From assembly GCF_003002955.1 (NCBI RefSeq), contig NZ_PVTJ01000008.1, positions 248,001-312,000 on the forward strand: a stretch of 64,000 nucleotides of DNA, in the 5' to 3' direction. The notes under the pieces are model-generated. The model was not told where the DNA came from. It saw only the letters and a program-made list of their open reading frames with translations, and did not search any database. A program made the position numbers and the translations under genes. Of this stretch, positions 17,964 to 28,762 are shown piece by piece; the first letter of the stretch is position 1, and every line of letters begins with the position of its first letter. The DNA is from Glycomyces artemisiae. GTDB taxonomy: Bacteria; Actinomycetota; Actinomycetes; Mycobacteriales; Micromonosporaceae.

Positions 17964-18215
17964 ATGAGCGAGCCGAAAATCCTAGGACAGTTCCAATTGG
18001 AACATAGGACCATCCAGGTCAGCGGCGACGACGGGAACGCCGGCACGGTCTGGCTCCAGCGGCTCCACCCCGATCCTCCCATGGCGCTGGGCTGCGTGGT
18101 CGAGCTCGACTCCTCCACGCCCAGGCTGCGCCTGTACCGGGCGGAGTGGCCCGACGCGCTCAGGGAGCAGGCGAAGGAGCAGACGATCAAGATCTGGCGG
18201 GCCTCGCGGGACTGA
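17964..18215 (+). CDS. Small hypothetical protein
   Basis: An 83-residue soluble protein (starts MSEPKILGQFQLEH) with mixed beta-rich character, no recognised domain and no membrane segment. A consensus-like promoter precedes it and AGGACT lies before the ATG. The last 29 bases overlap the 3' end of the convergent pabB-like gene, so the two transcripts would be complementary there. It could be a small regulatory or structural protein; there is no basis for a function. Confidence 0.55.
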   Translation: MSEPKILGQFQLEHRTIQVSGDDGNAGTVWLQRLHPDPPMALGCVVELDSSTPRLRLYRAEWPDALREQAKEQTIKIWRASRD

Positions 18216-19338
18216 GCCTGGCGGCCACGGCCTCGGCTTTCGCGTCGGCCTCGGCGACTTCGGCGTCGGGGTCCGACCGCCACGTGATGCCCCCGCCCGC
18301 CCACAGGTGGGCCCGGTGCGCATCGAGCGCGACGGTCCGGATCGTCACGCCCAGGTCCACGCGGCCGTCCTGGACGTACCCGAAGGCGCCCATGGCGGGC
18401 CCGCGCCCGACCGGCTCCAGACTGGAGGCGAGGTCGAGCATCGCGAGCTTCGGCGTGCCGGTGACCGACCCGGGCGGGCACATCGCCCGCAGCAGGTCCG
18501 CGAGTCCGGTCCCCGGCTCCAACTCGCACACCACTGTGGATTCGGCCTGCCAGAGCCGGTCCCATGCCGCGAGCGCGAACAGCCGCTCCACGGCGACCGT
18601 CCCGGGGACGGCGATCCGGGCGAGGTCGTTGCGTTCGAGGTCGACGACCATGACGTGCTCGGCGCGCTCCTTCACCGACGCCAGCAGGTCCGCCCGGCCC
18701 TCGGCCGTGGCGGGCGCGGTGCCCTTGATCGGGTACGTCGCCGCGCGCCCGCCTGCGACGGTCACGAACGCTTCAGGGGACCCGGAGGCGATGAGCCAGT
18801 CCTCGCCGGACAGGACCCCGCCCCAAGCGGCACCGGGGATCGAGGCGACCGCGGCGGCGATCCCCGCCGGGTCCCCGGACCAGGGCGCGGACCGGTGGCC
18901 GACGACGTTCGCCACGTACACCTGGCCCCGCCCGATCGCCTCCTGGACGGCGACCACCGCCTTCGCATGATCGGCCTGCGACCAGGACCGCCGCCACTCC
19001 CCCACGGCGAAACCACCCGGCGCCCGGTCGGTGCGCTTCCCGTGGGCGTAGGCGACCAGCGCGAGGTCGGGGACGGCCGGGACCGGGGTGGGCGCGCCCG
19101 TCGCGCCGCCCGCCATCACCGCACCCGCCGCGGCAGAGATCAAGACCGCGACACCGCAGACCGAGCCGTCCGCGCCCGTATGAGCGCCGCTGTACTCGTC
19201 GCAGAACGCTTCGGCGAGCGCCGCGGGGTCGCCCCCGTCACCGACACGCCATTCGAGCCGATCCACCTCGACCAGGCGCGCCCGGCAGCCCGGATCGGCA
19301 CCGGGCGGCGCGGGAGGCACGGACCGCAAGATCGACAT
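18187..19338 (-). CDS. pabB: Chorismate-binding enzyme, aminodeoxychorismate synthase component I type
   Basis: A 383-residue member of the anthranilate/PABA synthase component I family. The C-terminal chorismate-binding domain shows PIKGT (203-207), whose lysine is the mark of aminodeoxychorismate synthase (anthranilate synthases have PIAGT), then ERNDLAR (235-241) and PGSVTGTPK (289-297). It makes 4-amino-4-deoxychorismate for folate or for a PABA-derived metabolite. It is short compared with typical PabB (about 450) because the N-terminal domain is reduced, and neither an amidotransferase (pabA) nor a lyase (pabC) is adjacent. ATG 19338 is chosen; an ATG at 19389 would add 17 residues. It overlaps the preceding small gene tail to tail. 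Confidence 0.8.
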   Translation of the reverse strand: MSILRSVPPAPPGADPGCRARLVEVDRLEWRVGDGGDPAALAEAFCDEYSGAHTGADGSVCGVAVLISAAAGAVMAGGATGAPTPVPAVPDLALVAYAHGKRTDRAPGGFAVGEWRRSWSQADHAKAVVAVQEAIGRGQVYVANVVGHRSAPWSGDPAGIAAAVASIPGAAWGGVLSGEDWLIASGSPEAFVTVAGGRAATYPIKGTAPATAEGRADLLASVKERAEHVMVVDLERNDLARIAVPGTVAVERLFALAAWDRLWQAESTVVCELEPGTGLADLLRAMCPPGSVTGTPKLAMLDLASSLEPVGRGPAMGAFGYVQDGRVDLGVTIRTVALDAHRAHLWAGGGITWRSDPDAEVAEADAKAEAVAARLSPARPARS

Positions 19339-19390
19339 GGACCCATTGTCGCCGCCGCCCACCCGACTCGAGCGGGCCGAGTGGGGCACC

Positions 19391-21067
19391 TCACGCCGGA
19401 GCGATCGCCCCCAGCACCCCGCCCTCCGACGGCGCCGGCAGGTACTCCCCGCCCGTCGCCGCCGCCAACTGCGTCAAGTTCTCCGCATTCGCCTCACCGA
19501 ACCCGACCGTGTACACCGTCGCCGACCCCGCCATCCCCGCCAGCGAATCCGCCGTCTCGCCCACCGTCGGCAGGCTCGCCGTGTCCTCACCCGAGTTCGT
19601 CAGCACGACGATCACGTTCGCCGCGCCCTCCACGAGATTCGCATTCATATCCGAATACGCGGCCACCAGGGAGTCGTACAGCGGCGAGCCGCCCTCGAAC
19701 ACCGCCTCCTCCGACAAGTCGTACAGCGACTCCGTCAGCGAGCTCTTCGCATCATCGGACATCTCCGCACCCTCGGCCACCGACCGCCAGTTCTGATCCT
19801 CACCCGCACCGACCCCGTACTCCCACAACCCTGCCCGCCACGTCGGCTCCATCTCCCCCACCATGTCCACCGCCATCCGCACCGCCGCGATCCCCGCCTC
19901 GACCGTGTCCCCCTCGTACTCCACGGTCTCCTCCATCACCGCCGACGACCAGTCCAGCAGGAACAGCACGTTCAAATCCTGCGCCCCCGACTGCCACGCC
20001 CGCACCGCCGCACCCACCGTCTCCGGCGTCACCTGCCCCAGGGCAGCGGCAGGATCATCCACCGGCTTCAACTCAGGATCGGAGAACGCCCCCGACTCGA
20101 CCTGCCCTGACACGAACTCCCCGAACATCTCCGCGATCCGCGCATCCGGCTCCGACACCCACGCCGCACCCCCCAGCACCATGTACGACGCCACCGCACT
20201 CACCGACGACCCGCTCGGCACCACCGGCACCAGCGGATCCGCCGACTCCGACGTCGAATTGAAATCCTCCACCTGGTAGTCCAGCATCGTCATCACCTGA
20301 CTGCTGTCCGCCGCCTCCACATACGCGTTCTTCAACCCCTCCGCATCAGCCGCCGACGACCCCGCCTCGATCGCCGCCGCATACGCATCCGCCGCCGCCT
20401 GCGAAAACCCCCCGGCCCCATCAGACGACGCGTTCAACAACGCCACCAGACCCTCCGTGGACGACCGCGGATTCGCCGCCGCCAGACTGATCTCCCCCGC
20501 CGACGCCGCCGCCACCACATCCGCCCACGACGGCGGCTCACCACCGACCCAACCCAGCTCAGTCGCCTTCGACTCCGCGACCGCCAGCACCGACCCCGCC
20601 TCACCCAACGCCACCGGCTCCGACGACACATACCCCGCCGTCGCCTCACTCGACGTCATCCACGACGCCCACGCCTGCGCATCAGGCGCCCACGCGATCG
20701 GCCGCTTCCCGAACGACATCTCGTTCCACGTCCCCGTGATCCCCCGAGACGCATCCGCCGCCGACACCTCCGTCACCGCGACCCCGACGCACTCCCCGTT
20801 CAGCTCCGGCTGCTCCCGCTCCCACTCCTGCGCCGCATCCCCCAACGACCCGTACACACTCGGCGCCGCCGCCACCGTCACCCGGTACACCTCCCCCGAG
20901 CACCCCGACCGCAACAACGCCACAAAACCCCACGTCAAACCCGACGCCACCAGCACCGACACCAACGTGATCACGATCCACGGCGCCACCAGCTTCTGCT
21001 GGCCGCCCTTCTTGCGCCGCCGCCCCGTCCGGTGGGACTTCACCTTGTGCTCAATGCCGAAAACCAT
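19391..21067 (-). CDS. Membrane-anchored binding-protein/vWA hybrid
   Basis: A 558-residue protein with a basic cytoplasmic N-terminus, one membrane helix (VAPWIVITLVSVLVASGLTW), an extracellular domain resembling type 2 ABC solute-binding proteins (about 60-350) and a C-terminal von Willebrand A-like domain (about 365-558). The vWA metal site is degenerate: DWSSA instead of DxSxS, GGSPLYD with Ser for Thr, and LTNSGED where TDG is expected. ATG 21067 has AGGAG eight bases upstream. Such hybrids are found widely in actinobacteria without known function. Codons end mostly in G, in contrast to most neighbours. A surface ligand-binding or adhesion role is inferred. Confidence 0.8.
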   Translation of the reverse strand: MVFGIEHKVKSHRTGRRRKKGGQQKLVAPWIVITLVSVLVASGLTWGFVALLRSGCSGEVYRVTVAAAPSVYGSLGDAAQEWEREQPELNGECVGVAVTEVSAADASRGITGTWNEMSFGKRPIAWAPDAQAWASWMTSSEATAGYVSSEPVALGEAGSVLAVAESKATELGWVGGEPPSWADVVAAASAGEISLAAANPRSSTEGLVALLNASSDGAGGFSQAAADAYAAAIEAGSSAADAEGLKNAYVEAADSSQVMTMLDYQVEDFNSTSESADPLVPVVPSGSSVSAVASYMVLGGAAWVSEPDARIAEMFGEFVSGQVESGAFSDPELKPVDDPAAALGQVTPETVGAAVRAWQSGAQDLNVLFLLDWSSAVMEETVEYEGDTVEAGIAAVRMAVDMVGEMEPTWRAGLWEYGVGAGEDQNWRSVAEGAEMSDDAKSSLTESLYDLSEEAVFEGGSPLYDSLVAAYSDMNANLVEGAANVIVVLTNSGEDTASLPTVGETADSLAGMAGSATVYTVGFGEANAENLTQLAAATGGEYLPAPSEGGVLGAIAPA

Positions 21068-21157
21068 GCGCTCAACTCCTGGGGGGATCGTCGGCAGCCA
21101 GTGTAGAGCCCGCACGTCGAAGGCCCGCCCACAGTAGTGAGCGGACCTCCCGTCGAA

Positions 21158-23974
<2,817 letters not shown>

Positions 23975-24039
23975 GGTACCTCCGGTGACATGGGACGACA
24001 CTGGCATCCCCTCGTCTGTCACCGGGTGAGCGGCTTCAG

Positions 24040-24142
24040 AGCGGCCTGTTCCGAACGGTCCTGGTACCTGAGAGTTTGAAGCGAGGGACTTGCCCCTTCG
24101 GTGCCGTGTAGCGCATGAGGCCCACGATCTCTCCCGCCCGGT
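24040..24142 (-). promoter_or_regulatory. Glycine riboswitch (single aptamer)
   Basis: Read on the minus strand, the leader of gcvP contains the conserved glycine-aptamer elements in order: GGGAGAGATC, GGCACCGAAGGGGCAAG, then CTCTCAGGTACCAGGAC. Only one complete aptamer is visible; the following GCTCTGAAGCC may be a closing helix. The distance to the GTG of gcvP (about 70 bases) leaves room for an expression platform acting on the GGAGG site. Confidence 0.9.
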
Positions 24143-24167
24143 TTTCCGGCTCTGCCGCCATGGTAGG

Positions 24168-24725
24168 TCAGGACGCCCCGCGTCGGCGAACGGGCACGCC
24201 CGTCGTGTGGCCCACGGCCGCCTGATCGGGCGCGTGCAGCTGCGTCGGGGCCTTCACCGGGGCCTCGCCCGGCAGCGTCGCCAGGCGTCCCATCACCTCG
24301 GTCACCGTCGAGCGGACCGCGATGCCGAAGACGCCCTGGCCGCCGCGCAGCAGGTCGATGACCTCGCCCGCGGACCGGCACTCGTACACCGTCGAGCCGT
24401 CGGACATGAGCGTGATCTCGGCGAGGTCCTTCACGCCGCGCGACCGCAGCGCCTCGACGGCCTTGCGGATGTTCTGCAGCGAGACGCCCGCGTCGAGGAG
24501 CCGCTTGATGACCTTCAGGACGATGATGTCGCGGAACGAGTAGAGCCGGTTCGACCCCGAGCCCGACGCCGCCCGGATGCTCGGCTCCACGAGGCCCGTG
24601 CGCGCCCAGTAGTCGAGCTGCCGGTAGGTGATCCCCACGACCCGGCACGCCGCCGTCCCCCGCCAGCCGCGGATCTGACTGGGCGGGACCACCTGGCGTC
24701 CCGAGGGTTCACTGTGGGCGTCCAT
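24168..24725 (-). CDS. MerR-type regulator, Rv1830-like
   Basis: A 185-residue MerR-type regulator very similar in pattern to mycobacterial Rv1830: [20 protein letters not shown], then [38 protein letters not shown] and a C-terminal [20 protein letters not shown] segment. It has no metal- or drug-binding cysteines. Order (bifunctional nuclease, then this gene, then gcvP) matches the mycobacterial Rv1829-Rv1830-Rv1832 block. In mycobacteria this regulator affects growth and cell-size recovery. ATG 24725; the 103-base upstream gap holds a 7-bp dyad (GCTCAGC/GCTGAGC, 24740-24765). Confidence 0.85.
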   Translation of the reverse strand: MDAHSEPSGRQVVPPSQIRGWRGTAACRVVGITYRQLDYWARTGLVEPSIRAASGSGSNRLYSFRDIIVLKVIKRLLDAGVSLQNIRKAVEALRSRGVKDLAEITLMSDGSTVYECRSAGEVIDLLRGGQGVFGIAVRSTVTEVMGRLATLPGEAPVKAPTQLHAPDQAAVGHTTGVPVRRRGAS

Positions 24726-24828
24726 GGCGCGTCCTCCGAGCTCAGCGGTGCACTACGGGCTGAGCCTAAACGCCGCGACCCTCCACCATGGGCTGAACCA
24801 GAGAAAACCTCGACCCGTCCGCGAGGGG

Positions 24829-25299
24829 TCAGCGGTTCTCCTCGAAGTCCTCGGGCGTGACCTCTTCGAGGAACTCCCGGAACTTCTCCACCTCGTCCTC
24901 CTGGGTGTCCGGCAGGACCACCCCGGCCTCGTCGAGGACGGCGTCGGCGCACCAGATCGGGGCCTCCGTGCGCAGCGCGATCGCGATCGCGTCGGAGGAG
25001 CGGGAGGAGACGCGCGTGCGCCCGTCGAGGACGAGCTCCGCGAAGTAGATCGTGTCGCGCAGCTCGGTGATCTCCACCGACGTGAGCGTCACGTCGAGGG
25101 CGTCGAGCACGTCGCGGATCAGGTCGTGGGTCAGCGGACGGGAGAGCTGCACGTCCTGCTGCTGGTAGGCGATCGCGGCGGCCTCGACCGTCCCGATCCA
25201 GATCGGCAGGTATCGATTCCCGTCGACCTCTTTCAGGAGCACCACCGGCTGGTTGCTCGGGAGTTCCACGCGGACCCCGACCACGGTCATCATCCGCAC
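24829..25299 (-). CDS. Bifunctional nuclease family (DUF151) protein
   Basis: A 156-residue DUF151 protein (Rv1829-like). Conserved blocks VVGVRVELPSNQPVVLLKE, YLPIWIGTVEAAAIAY and SRSSDAIAIALRTEAPI are complete, followed by the usual acidic C-terminus (EKFREFLEEVTPEDFEE). Family members have been reported to have DNase/RNase activity in plants; the bacterial role is unclear. GTG 25299 is chosen because GGAGG lies eight bases before it and homologues begin a few residues before VVGVRVE. It lies between GarA-like and MerR genes in a conserved block. Confidence 0.9.
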   Translation of the reverse strand: MRMMTVVGVRVELPSNQPVVLLKEVDGNRYLPIWIGTVEAAAIAYQQQDVQLSRPLTHDLIRDVLDALDVTLTSVEITELRDTIYFAELVLDGRTRVSSRSSDAIAIALRTEAPIWCADAVLDEAGVVLPDTQEDEVEKFREFLEEVTPEDFEENR

Positions 25300-25335
25300 C
25301 GGTAACGCCTCCAACGGTATCGCCGTCAAATGATA

Positions 25336-25366
25336 AGGACCCGCCAGGGAAACCCGGGCGGGTCCT
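25336..25366 (-). terminator. Hairpin after the FHA gene
   Basis: 10-bp perfect stem, AGGACCCGCC (25336-25345) with GGCGGGTCCT (25357-25366), 11-base loop, 64 bases after the stop of the FHA gene and followed on the minus strand by an AT-rich stretch (TATCATTTGA). It separates the gcvH/FHA transcript from the DUF151 gene. Confidence 0.7.
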
Positions 25367-25429
25367 GAGACTCTCAGCCTACTGCGCCGATGACGCGCGC
25401 GCAGCGCGCGCCGGGGTACGGCGCCGGGG

Positions 25430-25864
25430 TCAGGCGGCCGGCTTGGGGCCGGAGATGAACACCAGGCGGAACTTGCCGATCTGCACCTCGTCGCCGTTGC
25501 CGAGGCCCGCGGTCTCCACGCGTTCGCGGTTCACGTAGGTCCCGTTCAGGCTGCCCACATCGCGCACGGTGAAACCGGCCGCGTCGCGGTGGAACTCGGC
25601 GTGGCGCCGCGAGACGGTCACGTCGTCGAGGAAGATGTCGGAGTCGGGATGGCGCCCTGAGGTCGTCACCTCGGTGTTGAGGAGGAAGCGCGCACCGGCG
25701 TTCGGTCCGCGGCGGACCACCAGCAACGCGGTGCCCGCCGGGAGGGAGTCCGCCAACCGGGCGGAGTTGAGCTCCGCGTCGACCTCGCCGCCCTCCTGCA
25801 GGGCGGACAGGTTCATCGTGGCCGTGACATCCGGCGGAGGGAACTCGTCATTCGAACGCGTCAT
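25430..25864 (-). CDS. garA: GarA-like FHA-domain regulator
   Basis: A 144-residue FHA protein. The FHA core GRHPDSDIFLDDVTVSRRHA, then GSLNGTYVNRERV and GDEVQIGKFRLVF, matches mycobacterial GarA/Streptomyces FhaA-type regulators that control 2-oxoglutarate dehydrogenase and glutamate metabolism. Upstream of the FHA fold lies a Thr-bearing tail (DVTATMNL) in the place of the GarA ETTS motif phosphorylated by PknB/PknG. The exact motif is not conserved, but two threonines are present. ATG 25864 follows GAAGGTGG; a longer frame from 25885 lacks a site. It is 36 bases downstream of gcvH, as in mycobacteria. Confidence 0.9.
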   Translation of the reverse strand: MTRSNDEFPPPDVTATMNLSALQEGGEVDAELNSARLADSLPAGTALLVVRRGPNAGARFLLNTEVTTSGRHPDSDIFLDDVTVSRRHAEFHRDAAGFTVRDVGSLNGTYVNRERVETAGLGNGDEVQIGKFRLVFISGPKPAA

Positions 25865-25900
25865 GGGATTGCCACCTTCTAGCAAGTCTGGACCCTCTGG

Positions 25901-26278
25901 TCACTCCGTAAGCTTCGCATATGCTCCGGCGTCGAGCAAAGCACTGAGCGAGCCGGCATCCTCGACTTCGATGTCGAACATCCAGCCCGCCGCATAGGGG
26001 TCGCTGTTCACCAATTCCGGGGATTCCGACAATTCGTCATTGCACGCAAGAATCTTACCGGTCAGGGGAGCGTACACGTCGGAGACGCTCTTGGTCGACT
26101 CGACTTCGCCGACCACCTCGCCGGCCCGGACCTCGGCACCGGCCTCCGGAAGTTGGACGAATACGACGTCGCCCAGCGCGTTCTGCGCGAACTCGGTGAT
26201 GCCGATGCGCACGACGTTGCCGTCGCGGCGCTCGACCCACTCGTGCTCCGCCGTATAGCGCAGTTCTTCCGGAATCAC
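25901..26278 (-). CDS. gcvH: Glycine cleavage system H protein
   Basis: Lipoyl carrier of the glycine cleavage system, 125 residues. The lipoylation lysine is K63 in ESTKSVSDVYAP; the N-terminus RYTAEHEWVE and the GDVVFVQLPE block are canonical. It shuttles the aminomethyl group between GcvP, GcvT and lipoamide dehydrogenase. GTG 26278 is preceded by GAGGGGGGCACCAG. No riboswitch is seen in front of it, unlike gcvP. Same strand and block as garA. Confidence 0.95.
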   Translation of the reverse strand: MIPEELRYTAEHEWVERRDGNVVRIGITEFAQNALGDVVFVQLPEAGAEVRAGEVVGEVESTKSVSDVYAPLTGKILACNDELSESPELVNSDPYAAGWMFDIEVEDAGSLSALLDAGAYAKLTE

Positions 26279-26424
26279 CTGGTGCCCCCCTCTGCGAGCG
26301 CCCCGCCCTGTTGCGGGGTCGGACGTCCATGACGGTATCGCCCGTCAGAACGGACGTTGCGGCGGGGCGGCGACCGCGTGACGGAACGCCGCTTCCAGAA
26401 GCAGCGGTGGGACCGCTTCCCTGC

Positions 26425-27036
26425 TCACGCCGCGACCTCGGTGCGGGGGCTCCCTGCTTTGAGGAGCCCGCGGGCCTGCCGCAGGTAGACCAGGGCCGCG
26501 AGCCAGTACAGGCCCAGGCCCCACCAGGCGAGGGCCCAGCCGAGGGGCTTGGCCCAGAAGTCGGCCTCGGGCACGAGCCCGGCGATGACGAGCACCGGGA
26601 ACGTGCAGAACACGATCGTCGTGGAGGCCTTGCCGAGGAAGTGAACTTGGGGCGGGGCGTGGCCGTGCCAGCGCAGCACGATGACCATGCCGACCATGAC
26701 GGCCTCGCGGGCGAGCGCGGCGAGGGTGAACAGCCACGGCAGCAGGCCCACGTAGGTGAGGGCCAGGAGCGCGGTGAGGATGTAGAGCCGGTCGACGAAC
26801 GGGTCGAGGAGCCGCCCGAGCTTGGAGACCTGGTTGAGGTGGCGGGCCAGCTGTCCGTCGACCCAGTCGGTGCCGGAGCCGACGGCGAGGACGACCGCGG
26901 CCTGCCAGTAGTACTGGGTGCCGAGGAGGAGGTAGCAGAACAGCGGGATGCCGAGGAGGCGCACGGCGGTGACCAGGTTGGGCCAGGTCCACACGCCCCA
27001 TCCGGCGGGCGGCGCTGCATCGGCTGACTTGCTCAA
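26425..27036 (-). CDS. CDP-alcohol phosphatidyltransferase
   Basis: Membrane enzyme of 203 residues with the full CDP-alcohol signature: DWVDGQLAR, eight residues, then GRLLDPFVD (D-x2-DG-x2-AR-x8-G-x3-D-x3-D). About five to six membrane helices (NLVTAVRLLGIPLFCYLLLG, ILTALLALTYVGLLPWLFTL and others). It transfers a phosphatidyl group to an alcohol, most likely glycerol-3-phosphate; the neighbourhood (next to gcvH and garA) fits the mycobacterial pgsA2 (Rv1822) gene. TTG 27036 is chosen because GAGAGGAACACC precedes it; no ATG is available near the first helix. Confidence 0.85.
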   Translation of the reverse strand: MSKSADAAPPAGWGVWTWPNLVTAVRLLGIPLFCYLLLGTQYYWQAAVVLAVGSGTDWVDGQLARHLNQVSKLGRLLDPFVDRLYILTALLALTYVGLLPWLFTLAALAREAVMVGMVIVLRWHGHAPPQVHFLGKASTTIVFCTFPVLVIAGLVPEADFWAKPLGWALAWWGLGLYWLAALVYLRQARGLLKAGSPRTEVAA

Positions 27037-27386
27037 GGTGTTCCTCTCGGCGGCGCCGGTCGCCGTGGCGGCCCGGTGCCCTGGGTCGGTCTCCTCTCGC
27101 TCGCCGGCGGGCGAGCGGTGTGTGGTCGTTTCGTTTCGCTTCGGTGGGTGTACCGCGATTCTAGCCGTAGGCACCGACACGCGTACCGCGGAAATTCGAG
27201 CCCTTGCTTGTGTAGCTGACGGGCGAAGCCCGGCGTTATCGTGACCCGAGGCCGAGGTGGGGCCGCGATTCCACAAGAGGCGGTACGCCTCGGAGTCGAT
27301 ATAACTCTTATGCAAAACGTGATAGGAAACAACCCGGGCCGATCCTGTGGGATCGGCCCGGGTCTCGAATCGGGTGCCGTACGGGC
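27037..27386. other. Intergenic region, terminator at its far end
   Basis: Apart from the terminator at 27332-27363 the 350 bases hold no convincing gene. It is less GC-rich than the genes around it. A short hairpin (GGGC GAA GCCC, near 27,222) is present. The region must contain the promoter of the phosphatidyltransferase gene; no consensus pair stands out. Confidence 0.45.
27332..27363 (-). terminator. Terminator of the membrane-protein gene
   Basis: Perfect 14-bp stem, ACCCGGGCCGATCC (27332-27345) with its complement at 27350-27363, loop of 4, then TGTTTCC on the minus strand. Located 23 bases after the stop of the gene at 27387-28001. Confidence 0.85.
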
Positions 27387-28001
27387 CTAGGCGGGCGGGG
27401 CGCCGGGGATGAACTTCTCCGGCTCCTCCTTGCGGAAGTAGGCGTTCGCGGAGGGCACGGCCAGCAGGACGATCACCAGCAGCGAGCCGAGGATGCCCAG
27501 GGCGAGGGCGCCGTAGGAGACGACCGCGGTCCAGGACGGGTAGGCGCCGGTGACGGCGTCCACGATCGCGTCGACGTCGAGGGCCTCCAGGGTCTCGTCG
27601 CCGGAGTTCTCGAACGCGTAGGACAGGAACTGGGAGAGGAACAGCGTCGACAGCATCCCGGCGAGCGTGCACACCAGGATGATCGGCTGGAGGACCCACG
27701 TGAGGACGCGGGCCGGGCGCTTCCCGGCGCCGTTGAGGAGCGCGAGCACCACGAGGAGCGCGGCGAGCACGATGTTGAACACGAGCGCGCCGGGGCCGGA
27801 CTCGAACGAGGTGCCCTGGGGCAGGTCGGACATGGCCACGCCCTGCGCTTCGAGGGCGTCCTCGGCCGCGTCGGCGGCGTCGGGGCCGTAGACGAAGCTC
27901 AGGGCCGTCTGCGCGAGCAGGAACAGGGCCAGGAGGATCTGGAGCCACACCGCGAGGGTGACCGATCCAGGGCGGGTCTTGGGGGGCGAGGTGTCGGACA
28001 T
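27387..28001 (-). CDS. Hypothetical four-helix membrane protein
   Basis: A 204-residue protein with predicted helices at about 15-38 (LAVWLQILLALFLLAQTALS), 72-92, 100-125 and 158-182, an acidic extracellular loop between helices 1 and 2 (DAADAAEDALEAQGV) and another between 3 and 4, and a short cytoplasmic tail ending KFIPGAPPA. Start ATG 28001 has CGGAGGCAACC upstream. It is transcribed alone, behind the rhamnose operon and before its own terminator. No family recognised; similar hydrophobic proteins are common in actinobacteria. Confidence 0.7.
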   Translation of the reverse strand: MSDTSPPKTRPGSVTLAVWLQILLALFLLAQTALSFVYGPDAADAAEDALEAQGVAMSDLPQGTSFESGPGALVFNIVLAALLVVLALLNGAGKRPARVLTWVLQPIILVCTLAGMLSTLFLSQFLSYAFENSGDETLEALDVDAIVDAVTGAYPSWTAVVSYGALALGILGSLLVIVLLAVPSANAYFRKEEPEKFIPGAPPA

Positions 28002-28153
28002 GGTTGCCTCCGTGCGGGTTCACGGGCGCGGCCGTGACGGCCGGACCACTGGGGGTGGTCTCCCCACGCTAGCAAGCATCGACACCCGTCGCTGGAAGGA
28101 ATACCCGTCCTTCTGCGGCAGTAGGCCCAGGCGCCCCGACTCGGCCGTGAGGA

Positions 28154-28762
28154 CTACTCCCCTGCGTCCTCCTCCGCCCGCTGGAGCGCCCTGCGGCGCA
28201 CCGCCACCGCGGCCCCCGCCAGGCACCCGGCCATCGGCACCGCCAGGAGCCACAGGGCCCACGCGGTCGCCGCCAGCACCGCCACGCCGCCCAGGAGGAT
28301 CCCCGTGCCGCCGAGATCGGTGCGGGTGCCGTCGAGGGCGCGGGCGAACAGGTCCCGCCACCGCTCCCCCGGGGCCCACTCCGCGGCGGCCCGCAGCAGG
28401 ACCGTCGCCGCGAGCCCTGCGACGACGAACGTCGCCAGCGCGAACCCGGGCCGGCCCGGCACGCCCTCCTGCGCGAGCACCGCGAGGTTGAGCGACAGGA
28501 CCAGGGCCGCGCCGATCATCGCGAGGCCGGTCTTCCAGCCGGTGCGCCACGCCTCGCGGAAGTCCGCCCAGAACGAGCCCCACGACGTCGGGTCCCCTTC
28601 CGAGAAGGCCCGCAGGTGCCGGGACGCGGCCGCCAGCGCGGCCGGGACCGTCACGACCGGGATTGCGGCGAGGGCGAACCAGACGCCGGTCAGCAGGCAC
28701 TCGGCGAAGAGCGCGAAGCCCTCGCCGAACGCCTGCCGTCTCGGTCTTGCGATGGCGGCCAT
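28154..28762 (-). CDS. DUF624 (YesL-like) membrane protein
   Basis: A 202-residue membrane protein with about five helices and the DUF624/YesL pattern at the N-terminus (FALFAECLLTGVWFALAAIP). Such proteins are repeatedly encoded with carbohydrate ABC transporters, for example yesL next to rhamnogalacturonan genes in Bacillus, and are presumed transport accessories. Its ATG shares one base with the stop of the upstream permease (TGATG), so it is the last gene of the rhamnose operon. Function is inferred only from neighbours. Confidence 0.8.
   Translation of the reverse strand: MAAIARPRRQAFGEGFALFAECLLTGVWFALAAIPVVTVPAALAAASRHLRAFSEGDPTSWGSFWADFREAWRTGWKTGLAMIGAALVLSLNLAVLAQEGVPGRPGFALATFVVAGLAATVLLRAAAEWAPGERWRDLFARALDGTRTDLGGTGILLGGVAVLAATAWALWLLAVPMAGCLAGAAVAVRRRALQRAEEDAGE

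Noticed and set aside
28044-28060. Hairpin GACCAC/GTGGTC after the rhamnose operon
   Set aside because: Only a 6-bp stem with a G-rich loop, too weak to call a terminator on its own.
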